A stretch of DNA of 64,000 nt, taken from Procambarus clarkii (lineage: Eukaryota; Arthropoda; Malacostraca; Decapoda; Cambaridae). The translations under genes and the position numbers were made by a program. The notes under the pieces are model-generated. The model did no database searches. It was not told the origin of the DNA and saw only the letters and a list, made by a program, of their open reading frames with translations. The DNA lies in assembly GCF_040958095.1 (NCBI RefSeq), contig NC_091165.1, forward strand, positions 25,934,769 through 25,998,768, read 5' to 3'. Every line of letters starts with the position of its first letter. The first letter of the stretch is position 1. This document shows, one piece after another, positions 1 through 12,000 of this stretch.

Positions 1-1241
1 TCCCCCCATTTATAGGATTGTACCTGTGGGAAATCTCATTCCTCGTTCTGAACAAATGATTTACAAACCCCCTTTCAGAATATATCCTGATATAGTTGGG
101 GGACTTCCTGTATAACCAAAAGGTTTATTGATAGAAACCTTAAAATCTGTGTTTTGTGAAATTATGCATAAGTTAGAGCAACTGTATTTTTTTATCGTAA
201 AAGAATTATTATTACAAGAACAGTGGTGGAATTGCAGTAGTTGCAATTGTAACATTCGTAGTTATTTTTTAGAATTCTTTTTACAAGTTACGCTCATGAA
301 TTATCTAATTTTAATTGGCAAAATGTTTTACAACTGTTGCATAAGAATTATTAATAGGAAGCACTGACAGGAATTAATACATTGAGGACTGGCACCTTAC
401 AATGATCAATTTTAGAAATAAACTTTAAGGAATTAGAGTGCATTTGACATAGAAGTGAAAAAAAGGGTACTTAAAGAATCAGATTAGCACTTGGAATTAG
501 AAAAGATATGAAATTATAACCTGCATGAAAGCACAAAGTTGTAACTCATTCTGTATGATTGGCTCGCTAAAAGACCGACTTCCCTCCTCTCTTCAATATA
601 TTAACTAGTTTTATATTTTTTTATATTGTAACAATTGATTTTACATATTTATTAAAAAATATTTTATAGTTTCATTGATGACAAGTGTTCAAATTTCATT
701 ATTTATATTTTAGATTATGGTAGACAAACATATTTAATTTTGTGCTATACAGTGTACTTAGCAGCGGCAATGAATTTTACTATTACTGTATAGCATGCTC
801 TTATAAAAGTTTATTCTGGAATATTGTAGCACAAGGGTTCTAAATTGATATTTGATAAAATGTTTTTGAAATTAGTAGACTGTTAGGTATACCACCAATC
901 AGCCACTATGCTAACTTGAGAAGCTTGAATGTACTTCTCTATACTGTACAGCCACTATACTTCTTGAGAAGCACACACTATGGTGATTCAAATTGCTCCA
1001 AAGGCATTATTAATTAGCTTAAGATACCTGGAATAACTGGTTTTATATTATAAAACTATTATTGAATTAGTTTAAAAAGCTTTTCATTAAAAGTTAAAAG
1101 GAATAGTGAGAAGCTTTATAATGCAGTTAATTATCAGGTCTTCGTTTTAAGATGAATTTACCCAAAATCTTTGTGTCAATATTAAATTTATTAAGAATTT
1201 TGAGCGTGTATATTTATTGTGTGCATATATATTTATATATA
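1..1241. other. AT-rich DNA, nothing recognised
   Basis: AT-rich non-coding sequence. The short ORFs on both strands are compositionally random and have no splice context or domain signature. Confidence 0.6.
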
Positions 1242-2260
<1,019 letters not shown>

Positions 2261-2329
2261 ATATAAAATACATTTTTTTCAATACAGGTATTTGGTAGTT
2301 TTCATTAGGCAAGTAATGTCATTGTCTTG

Positions 2330-2480
2330 TTTTTGTATGCAGACAATGAGTCACAATAATGTGGCTGAAGATTTGATGACCAAATGATAAGAAAATTGAG
2401 AAACAGTGATTTTTTTTGTGTAAAATGGAGAAATGACACCGACTTGATATTTGTCCGGGACGAACCAAACCGTCACTGTT
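2330..2480. repeat. Diverged copy of the GTCACAATAA.GTGGCTG dispersed repeat
   Basis: Shares the segment GAGTCACAATAATGTGGCTG with the copies at 5452-5560 and 28186-28345. The GTCCGGGACGAACCAAACCG part resembles the family's GTCC.GGACGGACCGAAACG core. Confidence 0.5.
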
Positions 2481-4529
2481 TCTACATTTAATAATGTGAG
2501 GTTTGGTTATCTTGTCTTGAATGTTTAGATATAAACCTATAAATGGAAACTCTATGAAAATTCTTTAATTTAAAATACTTAAGCTTGATTTGTCTGATAA
2601 TAATTGTTCCCAATTTATTGTTTATTAATTTTCCATGTCTAGGTTATATATTTCATGCTAGGATTTTTAATTTATATTTATTGAATACTGCAATGTTTTC
2701 CTGTAAATCTTATTTAGGAATAGGTTTTGATCTTTTTATAAACATGAAATATCTCAATGGTGTTTTAATTATGGGGAAATTTTGCACGAGCATTAATTTA
2801 ATAGCACTTCCAAGTGTTATGAAGTAAAGGTGTAAAGAGAAAACACTATTAACCATCAATTACTGGTTGGCTTATTATACCTCTGTAAAGGCATTTTGTT
2901 TTATTTCACATAATATCAATGGAATAGTCTAATTGACCACTTAGAAGAAATTAACTTTAACAATTGATGAGATCTAGTTTTTGGCTTTTGCAGCTGTTAC
3001 TATTGTGAGGTTACAACACACCTTTAAATGTAGTAACTGGACTGATTTATACATAATTATAAATGTCAAATTTGTTACGTGATGAAGAAATGCTATTTAG
3101 TATAAATTATTGGCATCAATGAAAGGTGAATGATTCTAAATATTTTTAATGTAACTATGTGCCTTGAGTAAATATAAAAAAATATTCAAAAAAGAAATCA
3201 TTCAATATTTAAATATTTTTTTATATAGTCGACAAATCGTTTATCCTTAATCACACTAATTTATGCTCTGAAAGAACAAATTACTGGTAATTTAAATTTA
3301 AAACCTGGGAATATTGCTAATACTGTAGTGTTTTAGTACAAGTGAGTTAGTTATATAATGTACTATGAACATGAATAGATGAATTTAATGATGCATTTCA
3401 TTCGTTTTATTATGAAAATAAAGTTGCATTCTTCTCTGTCTCTCTCTTTCTCTCACCTCTGTATTATCATTTAATATTGATTGATTATTTAAGGTCAATG
3501 TCCAATCAATTTATGAAAAATGTTCTTTCTTAAAAAAATCTGGATAATGATGCTACTGTGGCAGTGTTTCAAAAAGTTTGTCATCACTGCCATAAAGATG
3601 TTCGTGTTCTGTGTTATATCAAAATGTAAAGTTAATATGAAAATTGAACAGAATATGTAAATCATCTTATTTTGAGAGTTGTTAAAAAATATTAATGGCA
3701 ATCTATCCTCGATTCAGAACTTTTGAAATACAGTATATACATAATTCACTGGTCTGAATACTATTGGATTTTTCAACCTGGTAGATCAACTAGAGAATTT
3801 TGGGTGTGCTAGTAACTAATGCTAAAATTTTCTTAAGCAGATAAATATGCTGATTCTTTAAACTTCTTGACACTAATATTTATCTTGGCTCCGTTAAAGA
3901 AATTTTGCATACTATTCTTGCAAAATAAAAGTTTAACATTTGTTTTGTCTTTATTTTAAATATGGACATTTTACAATACAGTTTATTATTATTTTTATTA
4001 TCCCAACTATAAGCGATTATGTATCAGGGTTGTTTGATTACTCATATACTTTAACCCATGTATTGCACACCCTTTTAATGTGACAACCCTGTGGTATGCA
4101 TAAATAAATTATTCCCTCCCAACCCCTCTAATTTTTTTTATACTAAAATCCCTTTCCTCACCATGAAAAAAAAAATTAAATATAAAATTCCACTTACTTT
4201 GCCTGAAGAGAAGTTGCACAATGATATCACAGATTTGTGGTCTCGTGAAGATGACTTCCGAAGCCAGTCAAGCGAGCAATTCAAGGCCTGCGAGTTCCTA
4301 CAATTTTACTTTTTCATTTTTATCAACATGTACTGTATAAGTTTTTTTTCTGATTTTATGCACATGGATGTCATTTACAATTTGTACACAGCAGAAACAG
4401 CATAATATAGCAAATAAGTATGATACACGCGTCAGTAATGTGTCCACTAAAAATGTTTTACTTGTTTAATTTTCAGTTTATAAATACAATTTACAGTCAC
4501 ACATTATATATACACACAAAGCAACACAA
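2480..4529. other. AT-rich intergenic DNA, no gene recognised
   Basis: Mostly AT-rich unique-looking sequence. The plus ORF at 4091-4405 contains a short, less biased segment (4195-4300), but I see no domain or clear pair of splice sites there. Confidence 0.5.
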
Positions 4530-6830
4530 TCAGTACTCAAGTGTATGATAATCACTGAAGCACTCTCCAGTGCATGAAGCCACTTTGCATTCTACACACA
4601 CCAGATACACACATTTTTGCTTCTTTACTCTTCACTGTGTGTGCTTGCAGACAATGCACTCACATATACTTTTTTCAAGCATTCCTGTACCTGGTATGTA
4701 ACCAAGCTTTTGTAGTGTAAGGTAGTTTTTGCAAGCCAGTCTGTTGGGAGCAGCACGAGGCATTGTTGGCATGAAAACTCTCATCACAACACTACCTTTC
4801 TGGCCAAACTTGAGAAGTAATTGGAAAAACACAGCAAGATTGAACTTACAAATTGGTTTCTTGCCTGATTTCACCAAATACATGTTGAAACCGTTTTGCA
4901 CAGTTATGTCTACAAGGTAAAAAAACAATTTCTTGATCCACTTCAGTTTTCTGAACACTTAACAATACCTATCATCGTGTCACATTTATTCACCAATCTC
5001 ATTTATATTGTAGTTTATGACACAATTTGGTCGATACAATTTGCTGTGTTGCAAAGTTCTGTTTACCACTGTCTTCCATTTCATCAATGTGAATCATTGT
5101 CAATATATTCACCTTGCATCTGGCTTTCCAACACACTAATGAAATTTTGTTGCTTTTTCTAAGCCGACAATCACCTACCGAAATACCTGTACATTTCTCT
5201 CCCATGTGCCTTTACTGTGCCAGACTCTAATCTGATGTTCCAGCAGGAACATAGCAAGAGGCTGGTAAAATATTTGTTAATATACAAAATGTGTCCCATG
5301 TTCAGCAGTGGTTCCATGAACGGCTATCATGGAACATTACCAGAAAATCCGCGAGGATCATGACCGGATACGTCTACATTGCTACCGGAATGTAATATCA
5401 TATCTATCACAATTCCAGTTTCACAATCATAGATCACAAAGAATTTCAGTCCAAGTGCAGACGATGAGTCACAATAATGTAGCTGAAGATATGATAATAG
5501 TCCAGGACAGACTGAAATGTCATCGTCTCTGTCTTCTGGTGTGTGGTTTGGTCATCAATGTCAGTCTAAACTTGTGGCATTTTGATGGGATATAGTACTT
5601 GATAGCAAGATGTCCCTTGAAGAGAACTGGAAATTCATCAATTGCTACATTCTAACATGGTACAAAAAAATCTTGAAACTTTGCACTCAACTCACTGAAC
5701 ACTTAACCCACTTTCTACAGTATTATTTGGAACCACATCTTTCATTATCATCAAAGTGTAGGCCTGTGTGATGTGTTTTTTTGTGTTTCATCATCATACA
5801 CAGCACAAGAAAGAAACATATTTCATAATTCTAATGTCATTCCAATGTAGCAATATGACGCTGGCAATAATCTGTCAGTAATTTTACAGCATACTGGTTG
5901 GTTTCCTCAATAAGATGTTTCATGCTCATCAAAATAACCCATAAAATACTCACTTTAACTCATAATGTCACCAGTATACAGGAAAATGTCTAACACCAAC
6001 ATCTGTATCATAAAATGTAGATATTTTTGGTACAAAAGTCTCACAATCTTCCCATATGAGGTACTTCCGTGCTGCCTGTGATGGCAGCATGGCGATACTA
6101 CAGCCAACACCACCACTGCTCCATCTTCTGATGAAGAGACTGATGGCCAAGGGATGAAGCTCTTTATGTTGTATAGGCAGACCATGAACAACTGAAGTGG
6201 AAGCCACACTTTCCTCATTGTCCCCACAATGTTCACATTTTCCTCATTGTTCCTCATTCTCAGCTGGACATATGCCACTGCTTTTCCGAGCAAGCTGCTG
6301 ACACTGCAAATCTTCACCTAGGAACACTATGAGAGCAGTTACCACTTTGTTCATCTGTTACTAATTTCAGAACCAATGTCACTGAATTCAGAAGTCATCT
6401 TCCACATGTTTAAGGCATTCAGGAATGGCATATGGCACAGGTGGTTGTATGCATCACTGTGGGAGTGTTGTTGACCTGGGACGTGGCGGTGATCTGCATA
6501 CTGGACACACACTATCATCCTCATCTATGTCCATATCACTCGTATTCAACTGTTGTGTTAGGTCATTATTTGGTCTTGGGTCTTCAATATTACTATCAAG
6601 GTCCTTTTGATATGTCATGTATTTCATTGTCCACGAGTGATTTTTCAATCACACAACCCATCAGTGACTGGGAGCTAGATGTACATTCGTCATTCATGGT
6701 TGCTCATTTTAAACTGACCCTACCAATGCCTGTGGGGTATGGTGGGAATTTTTTTTCAAGATGGCAGATGCTCACAGGAGGCCTAAGGCGTCCATTACAC
6801 CAGGTTACCACACACGAGTTTTGAATTTTA
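4530..6830 (-). pseudogene. Degenerate piggyBac-family transposase
   Basis: Minus-strand remnants in family order. There is an acidic N-terminal piece near 6650-6450 (SDMDIDEDDSV), then a core block near 5700-5570 (VAIDEFPVLFKGHLAIKYY, IDE being the first catalytic Asp). GLKFFVIYDCETG follows at about 5450-5400, then GHILYINKYFTSLL at about 5300-5240. A block near 5150 (SLVCWKARCKVNILTMIH) follows. Last are the C-terminal KLFFYLVDITVQNGFNMY block and the cysteine-rich end (CECIVC...CVECKVASCTGECFSDYH) ending at 4530. Frameshifts, an in-frame TGA within the Cys-rich domain (about 4634) and a nested repeat (5452-5560) interrupt it. The position that is normally DN in the LYVDN-type catalytic motif reads NK. 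piggyBac transposases cut and paste at TTAA; this copy is dead. Confidence 0.8.
5452..5560. mobile_element. Short repeat inserted in the piggyBac pseudogene
   Basis: A 109-bp copy of the GTCACAATAA-type repeat. It is flanked by TCAGTC at 5446-5451 and 5561-5566, read as a 6-bp target-site duplication. It splits the transposase between KCHKF and GLKFF. Confidence 0.65.
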
Positions 6831-6849
6831 TGATATACCAAGAAATGGC

Positions 6850-7465
6850 TTTTCTTAGTTGATCTTAGTTGACAGCACCACCTGTCACCCGAGATATCTA
6901 TGTGAAATGCAGGGGTTAAGGGAACGGGACCTTTACGTTCTCAACATTCTTCACACATACTCAATTTTTTTGTGCATAATCCACATGGTCAATGCTCCAA
7001 CCTTTGTTAATGGATCACTGCTGAAAAATGAACAGGAACAAAAATATATATTTGTTTTAAAAAGTGAAAATTGCAAAAATTCAAATTGTTTTTACGGAAT
7101 GAAAATTTCACAAATTTTTGTTTAATTCACTGTGGGCCCAGAATGGCATATAAAGTTATTTTTCTCCAGAGAAAATAATGTTTGAGATTATAGTTTACTG
7201 TAAAGAAAATAATCACTGTTGCAGTCAAAAGATACTCGGTTTTTTAGACGAAAAAAATTTATAACTCCCAAAGTTATGGGTTTATGATTAAACGACGTGG
7301 ATTAAACCTTAGAACTAAGAACTATATAACGCTGGACTTGAAACTTTAGTCAAGTTTGTACTACAACTTGTATGAGGATATACATTAAGGAAAATGTTAA
7401 GGTGTCTTCATGACCTTTATTTAAAATTACAGGTCATATGTTGAAGACAAACTTGATTTAAAATA
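6850..7465. other. Non-coding DNA between piggyBac remnant and ZSWIM3-like gene
   Basis: AT-rich, no recognised feature. The boundary of the piggyBac element on this side (its TIR) was not found. Confidence 0.5.
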
Positions 7466-7469
7466 AACT

Positions 7470-7500
7470 TTTATTCTCTATTCAAAGAATAAAGTTTATT
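7470..7500 (-). other. Candidate poly(A) signals of the ZSWIM3-like gene
   Basis: Two AATAAA hexamers on the coding strand (7500-7495 and 7475-7470), about 245-270 nt after the stop. This is a plausible 3' UTR length, and no earlier hexamer is visible. Confidence 0.4.
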
Positions 7501-7743
7501 TTCAGTGGAATGCGAGATATAAAAGGTAAGATGAAGATGGTATAAAGATTAAGAGAATAGGTGGAATTTTTAAAATACAGTAGAGAAATACAAAGTACTG
7601 TATGGGAGAACTGAAGGATTCAGATAAAAGAAGTCTACACAAACTTCAAGTGACATCAAAAGGAGAGTGATTGTTTGCACAATATTAAAACAATTTACAA
7701 CCAATTTTTTTTATATATTTTTCAGGAATTTACATTAAAGATA

Positions 7744-9064
7744 TCAATGATTGCCACGTTGATGAACATTATCAGTCACATCTACTTCATGACATTCTAA
7801 AGGTTCCAATTTAATATGTTTGACATTAACAATGTCACCACTAATTTCTATCTCAACCTCCATTGCTTGGTCACACATTTCTAATGAATTTTCTTTTGCA
7901 ACAGACATTATTATGGGTTGCTTTGCTTGACCCAGACTGGTTCTCATACTATTTTCCTCATTACGTTTTTTATTACATGTTGATGTATGATTATGTAATG
8001 AGCTTGCCTTTTCAGAGCATTCCAACTGTTTTCTTTTCTTCACAGGAACCTTCAGGTGATTTTTTCTAGGTCTCCCAGGATGCTTTTTTTGGATACTAGC
8101 AGAATTACTTACCCTATTATCACGATGTGGAAGCACTAGTTTTAAAGAATCTCCACTGAGTGATGCTGGTAGGAACTGCATATTTGTCCCACTCAAGACA
8201 GGAAGCATAAAATTCATCTGAGATTCTGAAGAATTTAATAAGGCAGACGGTACATGCACTCCTGGAGTTCTTTTATCTCTTCCTCGTGAGGAGCTCATTT
8301 TCTCTTGCCGAGATGAACTCCAACAATCAATCTGAGAAAGTTCTGTTTCCGTATTAGCAACTGTGTGTTGCTTGTTATATACATTTTCTGATGCATAATG
8401 AACATCAAAATTATCTCCATTTTCCCAACACTCAATTATTTTGTTAATAACAGATATACGCTCCCAAAAGACATTCGTGTCACAAAAGTGAATTAAGTCT
8501 GATAACTTTGATTTTATTTCATTTATAACTTTTTCCTTCCACTTTGGCTGTAAAGACTGTTCTTGTTCTACCTGTTGATGAATATACTGCTGTTGATGAT
8601 CTTTTTCTTGCTGTGGCTGATCAGGCTTTGCATTGTCAAGGTCATCCAAGACTACTTCCTCTTCCATATCTTCAACTAAAACACTGTCACTTTCCTCAAA
8701 GTTCTCTTCTTTCGTCTCCTGTGCTGCAGTATCTGATTTAATTGACTGAACAGCACTCAATTTTGTTGCATGACTCACCTGTAAAGCCTTTAGTCTTGCT
8801 TTTATATTCTTTGCATCTTGAAGTGTGGTGGGTCGATGAAAATGTTCTTGCAAAAAGTGCTGTAATGCCCGACTGCTAGGTATCAACTCTATTACATCTG
8901 CCACCTCCCTCAGTTCTCTGTTAGTAATACGTCTGTTAATGGCATAATAAGGTGCCATATCATTGCTCACCTCATGATTGTGCTGCATAACTGCTTGAGA
9001 TATAACAAGAGCCCCACGGCTGTAGGAGACGGACAATAAACACTCGCACCCACAAGGGAGATAT
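7744..9064 (-). CDS. ZSWIM3-like gene exon 3 (terminal coding exon)
   Basis: One base completing codon 173, then residues 174-612 and stop TGA. The acceptor is CTGATATTGCAG/A at 9065. The exon opens with YLPCGCECLL and includes the HNHE zinc ligands, so the coding region begins before the first in-frame start-like codon. A competing acceptor (TCTCCTACAG at 9020) lies in the same phase and would remove 15 codons including the three Cys. This is the longest non-repetitive ORF in the window, with normal complex composition. Confidence 0.8.
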
Positions 9065-12000
9065 CTGCAATATCAGAGACTTATGAGTAATGCATAGTCC
9101 ACAGACACTGACAATAATTCTTATTAATTACAAATTATACAGATAGAAGACCAGTTGATGTTTTAGTGACCCAGTGGAGCAATACAGTGGGATCCTGAAA
9201 ATTTGAAACAAGAAGAAATGATAACACTTCGGAAAGGATTGGCTACAATTATTTAAGTAAACACTGTTGTGTATAATGAATGTGCAGTAATTTATGAGAA
9301 TATTTTGGTAGCAGTCTTTCTTGTAAACATATGTTGTTGAATATGACCGAAAGGGTAAGATTAATGATTCTAACACAAATCTTCTCAATATTTCTTACAT
9401 TTTTCTTCACTGTCGACAGTGAAGAAAAACGTAAGAAATATTGAGAAGATTCATGTTAGAATCATTAATCTTACCCTTTCGGTCATATTCAACAACATAA
9501 TTTATGAGAATGAACATGTTGGCTGACTGCTTGTGTGGGTGGCAGACTGGCTAGTTAATTGGCTCTGATGAGGACATGAGACGAAAATGTGTTTAGAATC
9601 ATTCTTTTAATTTTTCAATATGGTTTTTCTGTATACTCTGATCAGTGTTTCCATGATCGTTGTTGCATATTTTATACTGTGTGTGTCATGTAGCTCTGTA
9701 ACTCTGATGTCCTTATTGGTCGCCCAGATGGGATCACAGTAAACCCCCTGGAAGAATGGCAAGAAAGTAAATACAGTAATTATCAAAAGGAGGCACCAAA
9801 CCGGGAAGGCTATGTAGCACCATAAAATATGCAGAATAATCAGAGGGCGCTAAATATGACCAAGGATGCCAATACGAGAACAGAAACGCATAAGGCGAAT
9901 GATATCAAAAGTATCCGATTCACCAAGAATTCTATCGACGGACAAGTGACAGCAAGGGATGGTCGGAAAACAAGAAAAGCACTCGCCCTGGAAGTCAGGA
10001 CATTCAACAAGGATATGTACGACTATAAGAGGGACAATGCAATTTGGACAATAAGGAGCAGGGCGGCGCTCCATTAAGTGACTGAGTTAAATGCGTATGG
10101 CCAATACGCAACCGTGCTAGAGCTGTTTCCCACCACCGGTTACGGTGGTAAGAGGAAGGCCACGGGGACACACTACACTGAAGAGTAAGTAGTTTGTTAC
10201 CAACAACAGAAGATCAACAACCCTGCCAACGGACAAGGATGGAGGAATGAATAACCGGGTAAAAGTCGGAATAAGGAATACTTTTACGGGAGATGGGACA
10301 AGAGCAGATAGCGTCTCTAGCGGCAGCATTCGCACGCTCATTTAAAGAAACACTTATATGGCTGGGAACCCAGCAAAACTCTACGGATTTAAATTTACTG
10401 GCGATAAGAAACAGCCAATGTTGAATCTCGACGACCACCAGATGGACTGCATTAAAGGACCCGAGAGCCATGAGGGCACTATGAGAGTCAACTACAACCA
10501 CAAAAGAGGATTGACAATGAGAAAGGAGACGAAGATCATAGCGCATGAAGTTCTGCTGTGAAGATGCTAGTCTCTGGAGGTAGGCGACACATATAAGTGC
10601 GGTCAGGAAAAACAACAGAGTAGCCTTCACCGTCCGCAGATTTAGACCCATCGGTGAAGACGGAAACAGAGCGGGAGTGCGAAGAAAAGTGCTCAAGGAA
10701 AAGGTGTTTCAGAACTGTAGGAGGGGGTAAAAGCTTTCGTGATGTGGGTCAAGGATGTACAAAACTTTGGAAGGGGGACTCTACATGGGGCAAGGATGGA
10801 ACAGTACGAGGAGAAACAAGAAATACAAACTGAAAGAGAATCCTGTAAGTGAGATAACCAAACAGAAAGAGGGAGGTGGTGAAGAGGAACAGGAACTACA
10901 GGAGGGGTAAAAGTCTGAGCACGACAGGCGAGAGAAAGGATGTTGTAAGGACCGTGCAAGATACCGAAGACAGTAGTGATCACAGCGATCCTGGAGAGAC
11001 AGGAAGCCCAGTGTCAACATACAAGCTGAGGACAGGAGTCAAACGAAAGGCACCAGAGCTGAGGCGCAACCCAGTATGGTGCAAAGCATCAAGACAGCGA
11101 AGAGCAGAAAGAGAAGGAGACAAGTAGGCAGGGCAACCAGGAATGGCAAGTAGTTGGTGTGGGACTACACGTGTGTATCAACCCTGGCTAACACCTATAT
11201 TGATTTCAGTGTTGCACATCCAGATGGCGCTGCCACTTACAGGTAATCGGCCAAGTCCCATAAGTACTGAGAACTGGGATCACAACTACAATTTTGTCCC
11301 CATTGCTTCTGAGACACTTGGTACCTGAGGTAAGAGTGCCACCAGTTTTTTTAAGGAACTGGGTTCTAGGCTAATTGAAACAAGAGACTCTAGAGCTTCC
11401 AGCTTCCTTTTCCCAAGCCTCAGCGTGGCAATGAAGAGAGGAAATGCACACTGCATTCAGGGTTCCTACCCGCCATCTGAGGAGCTGGAGGAATTCGACA
11501 ACCTATGATAATCATCTTTGTACCTTATATGTAATTTCTTGTTTGCAATGAAGTTTAAATAAAATAAACATTTACATATATAGTATGAGGGAGTGGTAGA
11601 ATGGTAGAAGACAGTATGTGCAAGCGCACATGGGAGCCCTACAAGGCTGCATCAAGACATTGCAACTGCATTAGGATATATGTTCACAATTCTACCCACC
11701 TTTGTTTGACACGAATTCCTTGGCCAGCAATCTTAGGCTGTCCATAGTGTACACAGCAGTACCTCACTGACACAAACTTGAAGCGATCTGGAATGAAATG
11801 TTTCTTTCTCCGGGAATTTTCATAAGCCACACTGCTTGACGACTTGATACGGAACACTGAACCAGTTTCTCTTTTAAACTGGTTGAATGTATCTTCAAAA
11901 TCTGCCAAAAATATAGTTAAGTAAATTTAGTTAACTAAATTTATACAAATGTTACTATAGTCTCTACTAATAACTAAATCAATATAAGGAACATGTTAAT

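Noticed and set aside
4091-4405. Plus ORF with a less biased middle part
   Set aside because: No homology recognised, no clear acceptor/donor pair in frame, and weak alternatives on both strands.
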